47,236 nucleotides of DNA from Cyclobacteriaceae bacterium (GCA_020436085.1 JAGQYM010000024.1:1-47236); one strand, 5' to 3'; positions 1-11,600 are shown, numbered from the stretch's first letter. Translations and numbers: made by a program. Notes: generated by a model not told the origin, from the sequence alone.

Positions 1-3000
1 GTGTTGGCAACAACTGGAACCAGTGTTCCAGCCGCCAACTATAATATTGTAAGTCGAACAGTTGCCGCTGGGCTCACTCCTGTTGTTCAGGTTGGTGTAT
101 CAGCCACGGGGGTCGCTGCCAATTATTTACAAACTGAAGTTTATCGGAATACTACAGCCGCATCACTCACTGTTCAATATGTAGTGGAGGCAACAGGCAC
201 AATAAACGGGTGTCTGGGAGATCAACGAACAATAACCATTACAGTCGCGCCCGAGCCTGTAATCTCACCTTCGCTTAATGCTTCTGTATGCAGCGATAAC
301 ATTGTGAATCTGGTGCTTAATACCAATGGCACCAGTGTCGCAGCTCTTAACTATAATATTGTAAGCCGCACTGTAGCGGGAAGTTTGACCCCTGTCACTC
401 AGGTTGGCGTGCCTGCTAACAATGTTGCAGCAAACTATTTGCAAAATGAGGTGTACAGAAATACAACAGCCGGCTCTTTGACCATTCAATATGTTGTAGA
501 AGCAACAGGAACGATAAGTGGATGCCTAGGCGACCAGCGCACAATCACCATTACGGTTGATCCTGAGCCAATTGTATCAGGCACATTAAATGCATCTGTC
601 TGCAGTGATAACGCTGTCAACTTATTGCTGAACACTGCCCCTGGTAGCGTTGCAGCATCGAGCTACAATATTGTGAGCCGCACTGTCGCAGGTGGACTGA
701 CACCGGTGACACAAGCCCTGGCACCTGTGAATGGTGTGCCGGCAAATCATCTCCAGAATGAGGTTTATCGCAATACAACCAATGGATCATTAACTGTTCA
801 ATATGTAGTGGAGGCTAGAGGCATCATTAATAATTGCCTTGGAGACCAAAGAACGATTACAATAACAATTGATCCCGAGCCAGTCATTGCGACAAATTTG
901 AACGCAAGCGTTTGTAGCGATGCAATAGTTGGATTGGTGTTCAACACCAATGGCACAAGCGTAGGAGCGTTGTCATACAACATCGTAAGTCGCACAGTTA
1001 ACCCATCTCTGATACCAGTTACCGAGTCACCGGTCGCAAATGGGGTGGCTGCGAACTACGTACAAAATGATGTCTACCGGAATACAACCAACGCTTCATT
1101 GCCGGTTCAGTATATTGTAGAAGCACTTGGTACGATCAATGGCTGCCTCGGAGATCAACGCACGATAACCATTACGGTAGATCCAGAGCCTGTAATATCA
1201 CCAACGCTGGATGCCACAGTGTGTAGTGATAGTCCGGTCGGTTTAGTACTGAATACCAATGGAACAAGTGTATCTGCCAGCAATTACAACATTGTGAATA
1301 GAATTGTTGACCCTGCGCTAACTCCTGTTACACAGGTGGCGGTTTCGGCAAATGGTGTTGCAGCAAATTATTTGCAAAACGAGGTTTACCGAAATACGAC
1401 AAACGCATCGCACACAGTTCAATACATTGTTGAGGCGAGAGGTAATATTAACGGTTGTCTAGGTAATCAAGAGACCATCACCATTACAATAGATCCGGAA
1501 CCAGTGATTTCAGCAGGACTGAACGCCACCGTTTGTAGCGATATTCCTGTTGGCCTGGTACTAAACACGAATGGAACAAGCATTGGTGCGGCTAACTATA
1601 ATATCGTAAGCAGGATAGTGGCGGGTACATTAACTCCTGTCACTCAAGTGGCTGTGCCAGCGACTGGTGTTGCAGATAACTACCTGCAAAATGAAGTTTA
1701 CAGCAATACAACCAACGGCCCTCTCACTGTTCAGTACGTGGTGGAAGCTCGGGGCACAATTAATAACTGCCTTGGAGATCAGAGGACAATTACGATTACC
1801 ATTAATCCTGAGCCGGTCATCTCACCAACGTTGAATGCCACGGTATGTAGCAATGATGTGGTCAACCTGATTCTTAATACGAATGGAAGTAGTGTTGGTG
1901 CGGCAAGCTATGAGATAATGAGTCGAACGGTGGCTGGTGCATTGAATCCGATAACACAGGTGGCCGTTCCTCAGGTCGGGGTTGCAGCCAACTATTTGCA
2001 AAATGAAGTGTATGAAAATACGACAAATGCATCGCTAACCGTACAGTACGAAGTAAGAGCAGTCGGCACAACGGGAGCTTGTACTGGTGACCCACGGATT
2101 ATTACGATTACAATAGATCCTGAGCCGATCATTTCACCTGCATTGGACGCTTCAGTCTGCAGCGACAACACTGTCAATCTGGTGCTTAACACTAATGGCA
2201 CGAGCGTATCTGCTGTTAATTACAATGTTGTAAGTCGCACGGTAGATCCTTCATTGATTGCCGTGAACCAGGTAGGTATGCCTGGTAACAATGTGTTACC
2301 AACCTATCTACAGAATGAGGTTTACAGGAACACAACCGCTGCATCATTGCCGGTACAATATGTGGTTGAAGCAACGGGTGCCATCAATGGTTGTGTGGGC
2401 CCACAGAGAACGATCACAATCATGGTTGACCCTGAGCCGGTCGTTGCCAATACTCTGGATGCCTCAATATGCAGCGATGATATCGTCAATCTCGTTCTCA
2501 ACACGAATGGAACAAGTATCGCAGCAGCAAGCTATAACGTGCTGAATCGAATTGTAGCTGGTGGATTGACACCTGTAACTCAGGTGCCTGTACCTCAAAA
2601 TGGTGTTGCCGACAATTACCTTCAGAATGAAGTATACACAAATACAACAAACACATCTCTAACAGTCCAATATGTAGTGCAGGGCGTTGGAACCATAAAT
2701 GGCTGTCTCGGAGATCAGCGGACAATTACGATTACTATTGCTCCAGAGCCAGTGGTGGCCACAAATTTGAATAAGTCAGTTTGTAGCGATCTCGCAGTTG
2801 GCTTGACGCTGAATACAAATGGCACAAGTATCGGGGCGCTTAATTACAATATTGTGAGCCGTACAGTTAATCCAAGTTTGAATCCAATTAACCAGGTAGC
2901 GATTCAAAATGGTGTTGCCGCAAACTACTTGGCAGGTGAAATATACCAGAACAATGGAGCCACACCTTTGGATGTTGTGTATGTGGTGGAAGCAGTGGGA

Positions 3001-6000
3001 ACAATAGCTGGTTGTGTAAGTGATCAGCGTACGATTACTGTTACAATCCAGCCAGAACCGGTCATGGATCCGGGACTTGACATTGCTGGAGTTTGCAGTG
3101 GACTTACTACAGGTTTGACTTTGAATACTAATGGTGCTTCGGTAGCTGCGGCTAACTATAATATTCAGATGATAACAGTAGCTGCAGGATTGACGCCTAA
3201 CGGAGGCAATACTCCAGTTCCTGCAACCGGAGTTGCCGCCAACTACCTGACTAATCATAGCTTTAGAAATACAGGGCCGGTGCCTTTGGATGTGGTATAT
3301 CGGGTAGTTCCTGTAAGCGCTGCTGGTTGCCTCGGTGATTTCATTGACATCACGGTTACAATAGATCCTGAACCTGTTGTTGATCCAAGTCTGAGCGCCA
3401 CTGTTTGTAGCGACCAAATTGCAGGCATCACGCTGAACACGAACGGAGTATCAGTTGGTGCAGCGAATTATGACATTGCTTTGATCTCACAAGACGCTGG
3501 ACTTATCGGAGTTCCAACTACTGGTAACGGTCTTGCAGCCAACGCGATACTTAATGATGTATATAATAACACGACTTTTGGCCCTCTAACTGTCGTTTAT
3601 CAAGTTACTCCATTTAGCGCCATAGGATGCCAGGGACAACCAGTTCAAATTACTTTGACAGTTAGGCCGGAACCAGTGCTGAATCCTGCCCTGGATATTA
3701 CAAGGTGTAGCGACTTCGACTTTAACGTTTCTCTAGCTACAAATGGTACCTCCGTACCGGCTGGTAGCTACAACATCACCAACATTGTTGTGGCGCCAGG
3801 TTTGAATGCTCGTGCTGGAAATATTGATCCAACGGGTGTGCCTTACAACAATGTAGGAGCCAATTTCTTAGCTGGGGATAGTTTTGAGAACCCAACGAAT
3901 GGAAACTTAGCAGTTCAGTACACTGTGGTGCCAGTAAGTCCTCAAGGATGTTTGGGTGATCCGGTGGTAGTGACCTTTACGATTCAACCTGAGCCAGTAT
4001 TGGATCCAGCATTGAATCCTGTACCGGTGTGTAGTGATGTGATTTCGGGCATTACACTAGGTGTTGATCCAGGACCACCAACATCAGTTGCGGCTGCGTC
4101 CTACAATATCAACAATATCATAAGGCAACCTGGATTGGTGGCCGGAGGCTCCAATGCCTCGATTGGTGCGGGACAAGCCGCCAACGCAATCTTTAATGAC
4201 ACCTTTACAAATACATCAGCGGGTCCACTTACGGTGACATATAAGGTTGTTCCGGTAAGTGCCGCAGGTTGCTTGGGCGATGAAGCTGATGTGGTATTGA
4301 CCATCAATCCATCTCCAGCTATCGCAGCCGGACTGGATAGATCAGTTTGTACAAATGAAGCATCAGGAATCATCTTCGCTACTTCGGGTAGTAGTGCGCC
4401 AGCAGCGATGTACGACATCACTAATGTGGTCATTGCCGGAGCGGCAGGTGATCTGATTCAAACCAACGGTAACTCAGGCGTAAGATCAGGAGTGGCTTCA
4501 ACTGAAATCCAGAACGATCAATTCCAGAACACGACTAACAATCCTCTTACAGTTACTTATACAGTTAGAGGAGAAACAGGAGCCGGCTGTAAAGGACCAA
4601 CACGTGACATAGTTCTCACAATTGAACCAACGATTTTGGCTGTGCCGGTGAATAATTTGACCAACATTTGTAGTGCAACACAGACTGATATTGACCTGAC
4701 ATCACCAACAGTGCCTACATCGGGTAATATCACCTTCAATTACACTGCTGTGTCATCTATCGGTGGGCAGATAACGGGTTTTGTTCCAGCGTTGAATAAC
4801 CTGCCTTTGAACTATAAGATCACCGATAATCTGGTGAACAACTCCAATAACGCAGCGACTGTGACATATACAATTACCCCGGTCGCAAACGGAGCTAAAG
4901 GCGGTGCAGGATGTCTTGGTACTCCTGTTCCCGTTGTAGTCAATGTTGAGCCTAAACCGAAATTGGTGGCTAGCCCGCTGCTTCAAACCGTGTGTGAATC
5001 GGATGGTGTGAACGTATCGCCAACAAACATCTTGTTAACAACTACCACGATGCCATCTGTGGGTACCATGGAGTTCCAGGTGATAAGTGCCGTACCAACC
5101 GGTGGAATGACTTTGCAACCAGCTACCTCGCCATTGAAAATGACCTATCTGAATGGCGAAACAATCGCTGACCAGTGGAATAACCCGACACTCACAGATC
5201 AAACAGTAACGTATACGTTGCAACCAGTAGTAAACGGTGGATTGGGTTGTCCTGGTGACAATGTGGTAGTGACAATCACGGTGAAACCAAGGCCAATTAT
5301 TACTCCTGTTGCCCCTATTGCAGTCTGCAGTGGTGAATTCAGAAGTATTCCATTAATCACCGACATCCCAGGTACATTTGCAACATGGACTGTTTCTGCC
5401 CCAGGCACAATCACGGGCGCACTCAATGGTGGTGGCAGCAACTTGGATATCACATTATTCAATTCTGGTTTCAACGTGGAGACAGTGACCTATACGGTTA
5501 CACCGAAATTCAACAACTGCGATGGTACTCCGATCAACATTGTTGTAACAGTGAACCCAACACCAAACACAGTGGGACTTCCGGCTTCGATTACAGTGTG
5601 CGATGGACAAACCCTGAATGTGCCGCTCAGCAGCAGCGTTCCTGGAACAACCTTCGACTGGACCGTAACAGATGTGTTCAACCTCGAAGCACCTGGATTC
5701 TTTGATGGTAATGGAACTACAATCAATCAGGTAGTGAATAACACCACCGGATTCCAGGCTATCTTGATCTATCAGGTAACACCTACCACCCCAGCGGGCT
5801 GCGTTGGATTGCCAAGGATCATGAACGTAACGGTTGGATCAATTGTGGCCAACGTGACGCCTGATCGAACAGAAATATGTAGCGGACAGCGGATTCAGAT
5901 GACCAACTCAAGCCTGGGTGCAACTTCGCATCGCTGGTTCTATAGGGTGCAGGGCACCACCACAGAGATAGATGTTCGTACAACTCCATTTGTCAACTAC

Positions 6001-7251
6001 CAATTGGACAATACGACCACCACGAATCCTCTGGTGTACGAAATAGTGTACCAACCAAAGAATGGTTTGTGTACTGTTCCTGATGTAGTGACTCCGATTA
6101 CGGTGTACAGAAACGTGATCGCAGGATTTAATGAAGGTACAGTGCCTCCGATTATAGGTGGAACGTCAACCGTCAACTTTACAAACACCTCGAATCCCGT
6201 AGATGGCGCGCAGTTCCGATACGAATGGGATTTTGGATCGGCAAGTTTTGCAAACCCTCCAACGTTTGTTGGTGCAACGCCACCTCCGGTAGTTTATAGT
6301 CAACAAGGCCCATACCAAATCACGTTGAAGGCTATAAACATTGCTGGAGAAGTAGCAGGTCTGACTTGCGATAACATGTTCACCAAGACGATCGTAGTGC
6401 CTGTTCTTCCCTTGGTAGCTGACTTTACACTGGATCCTCCTGCGGGCTGCTTCCCGACCACCGTCCGAGTCATCGAAAACAACTCCACAGGAGACATCAT
6501 GGAGTGGAAAGTGGTTGACTCAAATGGAGGCATTGTAGCAGTATCCGGACAGGATTTGCCGGAGTTCTTTATCAGTACCCCTGGGTTGTTCAATGTGCAA
6601 TTGACAACAAGGGATTCGTTCACAGACCAGGTTGAGTTTGCGAATCAGGACTTTGAAATCTATGAAGTTCCAGTAGCGTCCTTCCAGGCAAGACCGGGAA
6701 CGGTATTTGTTCCAGATACCGAGTTGACCACATTCAACTTCAGTACGAAGGCGAACTTCTATCAATGGGATTTTGGTGACGGGGAAACTTCGGACGAAAG
6801 AGAACCGAAACATACCTACAAGATTGAAGGCGTATACGACATCGTGATGGTCGCTGGATTTGATCACGACAATGGTGTGGTGTGTACAGATACACTATCT
6901 CAAAAAGTGATCGCCAAACAAGGTGGTATCACAAGAGTGCCTAACGCCTTTACACCGAACCCTGCTGGTCCTTCTGGCGGACTGGGTGGCGGAGGAACGG
7001 GTAGCGGTGGTGCCGGTACTTTCAATGACGTGTTCCTTCCGATCGTGAAAGGCGTTGAAGAATTCAACATGCAAATCTTCGATCGTTGGGGTAACCTGAT
7101 CTTTGAAAGCAACAATGCAAATCAGGGATGGGATGGATACGATAGAAATGGTAGAATCCTTCCGGCTGGTGTGTATGTGTATAAGTTAACGTTGCGATTG
7201 TCGGATGGTCAGCGAACCACCCAGATAGGTGACATTACCATGATTAGATAA
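1..7251 (+). CDS. Giant repeat-rich T9SS-secreted surface protein, 5' truncated
   Basis: The frame is open from the first base, so the N-terminus and any signal peptide lie outside the window; at least 2416 residues remain. The first ~4.3 kb is a tandem array of about 104-residue units. A Pro-Glu-Pro boundary motif recurs near 250, 562, 874, 1183, 1495, 1807, 2119, 2431, 2743, 3052, 3367, 3667 and 3988, a period close to 312 nt. Each unit has one Cys in a VCSD-like motif and one in a GCLGD-like motif, suggesting a disulfide per unit; they resemble PKD-like adhesin repeats. More diverged units follow. Two classical PKD signatures (EWDFG near residue 2078 and QWDFGDG near 2256) precede a C-terminal domain from about residue 2312 (PNAFTPN, DVFLP, FDRWG, GWDGY, VYVYKL). 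This is the gliding-motility-associated type B T9SS sorting domain. Expected at the cell surface or released. The exact ligand is unknown; adhesion is an inference. Confidence 0.9.
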   Translation: MLATTGTSVPAANYNIVSRTVAAGLTPVVQVGVSATGVAANYLQTEVYRNTTAASLTVQYVVEATGTINGCLGDQRTITITVAPEPVISPSLNASVCSDNIVNLVLNTNGTSVAALNYNIVSRTVAGSLTPVTQVGVPANNVAANYLQNEVYRNTTAGSLTIQYVVEATGTISGCLGDQRTITITVDPEPIVSGTLNASVCSDNAVNLLLNTAPGSVAASSYNIVSRTVAGGLTPVTQALAPVNGVPANHLQNEVYRNTTNGSLTVQYVVEARGIINNCLGDQRTITITIDPEPVIATNLNASVCSDAIVGLVFNTNGTSVGALSYNIVSRTVNPSLIPVTESPVANGVAANYVQNDVYRNTTNASLPVQYIVEALGTINGCLGDQRTITITVDPEPVISPTLDATVCSDSPVGLVLNTNGTSVSASNYNIVNRIVDPALTPVTQVAVSANGVAANYLQNEVYRNTTNASHTVQYIVEARGNINGCLGNQETITITIDPEPVISAGLNATVCSDIPVGLVLNTNGTSIGAANYNIVSRIVAGTLTPVTQVAVPATGVADNYLQNEVYSNTTNGPLTVQYVVEARGTINNCLGDQRTITITINPEPVISPTLNATVCSNDVVNLILNTNGSSVGAASYEIMSRTVAGALNPITQVAVPQVGVAANYLQNEVYENTTNASLTVQYEVRAVGTTGACTGDPRIITITIDPEPIISPALDASVCSDNTVNLVLNTNGTSVSAVNYNVVSRTVDPSLIAVNQVGMPGNNVLPTYLQNEVYRNTTAASLPVQYVVEATGAINGCVGPQRTITIMVDPEPVVANTLDASICSDDIVNLVLNTNGTSIAAASYNVLNRIVAGGLTPVTQVPVPQNGVADNYLQNEVYTNTTNTSLTVQYVVQGVGTINGCLGDQRTITITIAPEPVVATNLNKSVCSDLAVGLTLNTNGTSIGALNYNIVSRTVNPSLNPINQVAIQNGVAANYLAGEIYQNNGATPLDVVYVVEAVGTIAGCVSDQRTITVTIQPEPVMDPGLDIAGVCSGLTTGLTLNTNGASVAAANYNIQMITVAAGLTPNGGNTPVPATGVAANYLTNHSFRNTGPVPLDVVYRVVPVSAAGCLGDFIDITVTIDPEPVVDPSLSATVCSDQIAGITLNTNGVSVGAANYDIALISQDAGLIGVPTTGNGLAANAILNDVYNNTTFGPLTVVYQVTPFSAIGCQGQPVQITLTVRPEPVLNPALDITRCSDFDFNVSLATNGTSVPAGSYNITNIVVAPGLNARAGNIDPTGVPYNNVGANFLAGDSFENPTNGNLAVQYTVVPVSPQGCLGDPVVVTFTIQPEPVLDPALNPVPVCSDVISGITLGVDPGPPTSVAAASYNINNIIRQPGLVAGGSNASIGAGQAANAIFNDTFTNTSAGPLTVTYKVVPVSAAGCLGDEADVVLTINPSPAIAAGLDRSVCTNEASGIIFATSGSSAPAAMYDITNVVIAGAAGDLIQTNGNSGVRSGVASTEIQNDQFQNTTNNPLTVTYTVRGETGAGCKGPTRDIVLTIEPTILAVPVNNLTNICSATQTDIDLTSPTVPTSGNITFNYTAVSSIGGQITGFVPALNNLPLNYKITDNLVNNSNNAATVTYTITPVANGAKGGAGCLGTPVPVVVNVEPKPKLVASPLLQTVCESDGVNVSPTNILLTTTTMPSVGTMEFQVISAVPTGGMTLQPATSPLKMTYLNGETIADQWNNPTLTDQTVTYTLQPVVNGGLGCPGDNVVVTITVKPRPIITPVAPIAVCSGEFRSIPLITDIPGTFATWTVSAPGTITGALNGGGSNLDITLFNSGFNVETVTYTVTPKFNNCDGTPINIVVTVNPTPNTVGLPASITVCDGQTLNVPLSSSVPGTTFDWTVTDVFNLEAPGFFDGNGTTINQVVNNTTGFQAILIYQVTPTTPAGCVGLPRIMNVTVGSIVANVTPDRTEICSGQRIQMTNSSLGATSHRWFYRVQGTTTEIDVRTTPFVNYQLDNTTTTNPLVYEIVYQPKNGLCTVPDVVTPITVYRNVIAGFNEGTVPPIIGGTSTVNFTNTSNPVDGAQFRYEWDFGSASFANPPTFVGATPPPVVYSQQGPYQITLKAINIAGEVAGLTCDNMFTKTIVVPVLPLVADFTLDPPAGCFPTTVRVIENNSTGDIMEWKVVDSNGGIVAVSGQDLPEFFISTPGLFNVQLTTRDSFTDQVEFANQDFEIYEVPVASFQARPGTVFVPDTELTTFNFSTKANFYQWDFGDGETSDEREPKHTYKIEGVYDIVMVAGFDHDNGVVCTDTLSQKVIAKQGGITRVPNAFTPNPAGPSGGLGGGGTGSGGAGTFNDVFLPIVKGVEEFNMQIFDRWGNLIFESNNANQGWDGYDRNGRILPAGVYVYKLTLRLSDGQRTTQIGDITMIR

Positions 7252-7278
7252 TAATTGTATATTGAACGTTTGAAGAGA

Positions 7279-8313
7279 ATGAAGTTAATGAGGTTTATAT
7301 CGATGTGTGTGCTTACAGTTTTGGCTGTGGGATCACTTCATGCGCAAGACCCTCAGTTCTCTCAGTTCTACCAGGCGCCTCTTTATCTCAATCCCGGATT
7401 TACTGGAATCACTCCGCAGCAAAGATTTGTGCTGAACCACAGGATACAGTGGCCAAACCTGCCTCAGGCCTTTTCTACGTACGCAGCGAGTTACGACATC
7501 TTTGTTGATGAGTTGAGAAGTGGTTTTGGAGTGATGGCTACGACCGACAAAATGGGATCTGCAGGATGGCGCACTTCCACATTCGGATTGATGTATAGTT
7601 ACAAAGTTCGCCTGAACGAAAACCTTGTGTTTTCTCCCGGCCTCTATTTTGGCTATGGTATCAATGGACTTGATAGAACCAGACTACAGTTGGGTGATGG
7701 CCTTGAGTTCAACGGACAATCACTTGATCCGGATCTTCAACGCCTGGGTAATCAACAGTATTTTGATTTTGGGTCAGGTTTCTTGTTCTACACAAAGTCT
7801 CTTTGGCTAGGTGGCGCATTCCATCACATGAATACACCAAACTTGTCTATACTAAACACCACAAGTCGACTACCTATGAAGACTACCATTCATGGCGGTG
7901 GTCGTATTTCGCTCTATCACGGATTTAGAACCAGCGCGAAAGTTTCTTATCTGACACCTTCATTTATATTCAGATCACAAGGTCCGATTAGTCAGCTGGA
8001 CTTCGGACTTAACTACCATATCGATCCCGTATCAATCGGAGTGTGGTACAGAGGTAAACCTTTTGATACAAACGTAATCGGAACAGTGAATCAGGACGCC
8101 ATGATTTTTGTAATGGGTATATACCTGAGCAATTTCAATATTGGCTACAGCTATGACTTCTCTGTTTCAGAACTTTCCACGACATCCGGAGGAGCCCACG
8201 AACTTTCGATTGTGTATGAGTTTGTTGCCAAACCACTCCATAGAGGAGTCAAGAAGCGCAACCGCCTTATTCCTTGCCCTACCTTCAACCGCAAGCCTAG
8301 CTTCTGGAACTAA
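7279..8313 (+). CDS. PorP/SprF family outer-membrane protein, partner of the upstream T9SS substrate
   Basis: About 344 residues starting with a signal peptide ending in SLHAQ, followed by the family hallmark DPQFSQFYQAPLYLNPGFTG. The rest alternates as in an outer-membrane beta-barrel, and the C-terminal part has the GYSYDFSVSEL and GGAHELSI motifs of PorP/SprF proteins. I chose the ATG at 7279 because it places the signal peptide directly at the N-terminus; the TTG at 7255 would add eight unsupported residues. The gene begins 27 nt after the giant protein, so the two are probably co-transcribed. By analogy with SprF and SprB, this protein is likely to assist surface delivery or anchoring of the type B substrate encoded upstream. 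The product ends with a Cys-containing tail (IPCPTF) that also occurs in the second PorP/SprF copy at 12383. Confidence 0.9.
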   Translation: MKLMRFISMCVLTVLAVGSLHAQDPQFSQFYQAPLYLNPGFTGITPQQRFVLNHRIQWPNLPQAFSTYAASYDIFVDELRSGFGVMATTDKMGSAGWRTSTFGLMYSYKVRLNENLVFSPGLYFGYGINGLDRTRLQLGDGLEFNGQSLDPDLQRLGNQQYFDFGSGFLFYTKSLWLGGAFHHMNTPNLSILNTTSRLPMKTTIHGGGRISLYHGFRTSAKVSYLTPSFIFRSQGPISQLDFGLNYHIDPVSIGVWYRGKPFDTNVIGTVNQDAMIFVMGIYLSNFNIGYSYDFSVSELSTTSGGAHELSIVYEFVAKPLHRGVKKRNRLIPCPTFNRKPSFWN

Positions 8314-8642
8314 CTTAGTGTTACATGCTTGCCATGCTGAGCACAGTGAAGCATCTCGTGTCTAACTCAAGTTCGTACCTGCCTGCTGTAAGCTAGCCTA
8401 GGTTCGTGTCCTCACGAACCCAACCAAGCCTAGCCCAGGTTCGTACCTGCCTGTTTTAGGCAGGTACTCATGAACCTGGAACCGTAAAAACTCGTCAGCC
8501 CAATCAACAACTTCATCTCTCGTTTCTACTCTTGGTCGAACAAATCCGCCATCTTGCCGGAATCAGTGGTTCCTTTTCCAATTTTGCCTTAATTAATAAA
8601 GTCTGGTAGTGTGCTTTGATCGATTTGACGATCGATTAGAAC
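8314..8642. repeat. Non-coding stretch with short direct and inverted repeats
   Basis: No credible gene in these 329 nt. GTTCGTACCTGCCTG occurs identically at 8371-8385 and 8439-8453. A perfect 8-bp hairpin with a 4-nt loop spans 8401-8420 (GGTTCGTG/CACGAACC). A larger interrupted hairpin spans 8435-8479: CCAGGTTC (8435-8442) and TACCTGCCT (8444-8452) pair with AGGCAGGTA (8458-8466) and GAACCTGG (8472-8479). A CATGCTGAGCACAGTGAAGCATCT-like motif near 8332-8355 resembles intergenic repeats I recall from other Bacteroidota. Just before the next gene, GATCGAT is repeated at 8618 and 8630. No U-tract follows the large hairpin, so it is not a textbook terminator. Confidence 0.7.
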
Positions 8643-11600
8643 ATGAGAATTTGGAACGTTGGTAGGTCCCTCGGACTGGCTCTTTTACTAACCTTGATTG
8701 CCCAACTGGCAAATGCTCAGTGCGGTGGTATCATGGAACCTGGATTCGCTTTTTTGACGAGCAGCCGGGGTTGTGCTCCTTTCTCAGTGAGTATCCAAAC
8801 GCTCTATCTTTCTTCAGTACCCGGCACACAATATTTTGTCGATTGGGGTGATGGTACACCGGAGGAAACTTACACACAAGTGGCCGCTGGAGGCGTAACG
8901 ATCAGCCACCTTTATCCCAATTCACCTGTAGACTGCGGATATGATGTGATCATCGATGCAGCCAATGCCTGTAACCCGAGAGGGAGTGTCGTTCCTATAC
9001 AAACACAGGTCGTGGTCTGGACAAACGATATCGTGGCGATCAATCCAGCCGTGTTCAGAGTTTGTCAGGGATTTGCCGCAGATGTTTTGTTCACCGACAA
9101 CAGTGACTGGAATTGTTTTCCACGCTTAACCAGAGAGAACAATGAACCACGGTGGATTCAATGGATTTACGGAACGGGTGCACCTGCGATTCGTATTCCT
9201 GGCGTTGGCGTAAATGCTATCGTTCCAGGTGCATTTCCTTATTTAGACCCGGCACCTTTTAGAAACCCGATCTATCCGGTCCTGGCCCCCGGGCAAATAA
9301 GCCTTCCTGTCAATGTGCCAGTAACACTTCCAGCAGATATCGGGAGAGAGTTTGAAATTACACTGAAGAATTGGAACCAGTGTAATCCTTATGATAACAA
9401 CGTTCTGGATGGTAATGCTTTCAACCCCGTCTTCGGAGACTTGATTAATGGAGACAATCCACCACAGGTCACAACAGCAAGAGTCATTATCGTGGATGCG
9501 CCTCAACCCGATTTTTTAACGAGATTAGGCGGAGCAGGCGGTCCTGTACAAAATGTTTTTTGCGTAGGGGATAACATTTACTTCGATAACGAGACACCTG
9601 CGATTGTTGGAGCATCATTTCAGTATACATGGGAATTTTTTGACAACAACACTGGGGCAGGCTTACCACTGAGCACATCTTCTAGCACTAATCCGACATT
9701 CGCTTATCCCTCAGCAGGGCAAAAACTGATACGCCTCTCTGTACGTGATGCTAATGCTGCAGGAAATTGTGTGGAGATATTCGAGCAGTTGGTTACGATT
9801 TCCCCATCACTTGTTGCCCAAATCGGAGTCACAGACTTATCAAACAATCCCATTGCGGCAGATTTTTGCCAGGAAGCTTCCGCGCCATTTTCAAATTTTG
9901 ATGTGCGCTTTGCCGATGTATCTGTAGGGATGATTACACCCACCACATTGTGGAGGTGGGAGTTTTATGATGAGACCAACACACTCGTACGCCAGGAGCC
10001 CGTAGGTGGAGGGTTCTCCACGGTACCACTTGGTCCATTCGATGAAGTATTTTCCAGCCGCGGAATCTATAGAGTAAGGTTGATCATTCGTGACAACATC
10101 ACATCGTGCGAGACAATCGATGAAGTACAGGTGCGCGTGTTTGAAAAGCCATCTCCACAATTTACAGCAAACAGAGTGTGTGCAGGAGATCTGACAACAT
10201 TCAATGAAACATCTACTCTCAACGCAATCAACGGAGAGTCGATCGTTCTTAGAGAGTGGGATTTCGACTATGATGGTGTCACGTTTAATAAAGACCCTGC
10301 CTTCGACAACCAAACATCTTTCACCAGATCGCTGGGTGCCGCAGCTACCTATCAGGTTGCACTGCGCGTCACCACAGATCAGGCAGGCTGTAGTGATTTA
10401 TTGGTATTGCCGGTAACGGTTGACCCTTTGCCAAATGCGTCAATCACCCCTGATGTGGTTTCGGGTTGCAGCATCCTTACCGTCACGTTTACCAACAATT
10501 CTGTTGGTGGTCAGCCTGATGTCATCGATCGATTTGAGTGGGAGGTGGATGATAGGCAAGGTCTTGGATTTCAACTGGTAGCCACTCAACAGCCGACTGA
10601 CCCTGCGTTCACACCTTTTTATGTTCATGACTTTGAGAACATAACAATGGTTAATCAGCAATTTGATATGCGGATGAGGGCAGTTACAGTCAACGGCTGT
10701 GAGACCGTGTCGCCTGTCTCAACGATCACTGTTTTTCCTGGCACGCGCTCTGGATTTATATCTACAAATTACTCTCCATTTAATAACAACTGCTCTCCTC
10801 AGTCGGTCAACTTCTCCGTGGATGCTCAAACACAGTCACTCGGTCCCACCGACTACCGCTGGAGAGTGAGCGATAGTGGCGGAATCATTTCTGAAACTAG
10901 TTCTGGCACCACGCCATCCTTCAGTTACAATTTTGTGAACAGCACACAATCCCTCAAAGATTTTTTTGTGACACTGATCACAACTTTGCCCTCTGGTTGC
11001 TTTGGAGATTCCACCAGAACAATTCGAATCAGCCCGATACCCACATCAGGATTTGCCATCGATACAGTTTTGTTTGATTGCCAATTGATGCGCCTTCATC
11101 TTGAAGCCAGTCAAAAAGGTTTGGCGGACTACCACTGGACGGTTCGTGAGAACGGGGTAATTGTTTCTGATATCAACAGTATTAATGATGAGCTCAGCTA
11201 TGAATTGGCGCGGCCTGCGTTCGGCTCAGCCGATGTTACGGTACAATTCAGTTTGGAAACCACCAACTTTGCGAATTGCGTAAGTGCAACGAGCACCGAT
11301 GTTGTTGTTGTCCCCAGTGGGGATGACATCAACACCTCTTTCACTGCCTCACCAGCATCCCAGATGTTGCCCAACTCTACCGTGACAATTGTCAATACCA
11401 CCAATCCCGGACCGTGGACTTATGAATGGGATTTTGGTGACGGGAATACGTCTACTGACCCCGCGGTTTCGTCTCACACGTACGCCACCTATGGTTCTTA
11501 CACCATAAGATTAACTGTGACCAATAATGTCTGTGTCGAGACCGCAACTTCAACTATTACCATTGATGCCATTCCACCTGTGGTTGACTTCGCCTATGCA

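Noticed and set aside
2776-3417. 213-residue minus-strand frame inside the giant repeat protein
   Set aside because: It is a shadow of the repetitive plus-strand gene; its composition (many Ser, Asn, Cys, His) reflects the opposite-strand codons.
1-4310. Regularly spaced repeats that might suggest a CRISPR array
   Set aside because: The ~312-nt repeats lie in one continuous reading frame and vary like protein repeats; there are no short identical repeats with unique spacers.
8435-8479. Large hairpin as intrinsic terminator of the first PorP/SprF gene
   Set aside because: It lies more than 120 nt after the stop codon and has no U-tract on either strand, so I kept it as a repeat.
8521-8642. 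Possible riboswitch before the second adhesin gene
   Set aside because: I could not match any known aptamer core or find an expression platform; only a short GATCGAT direct repeat is visible.
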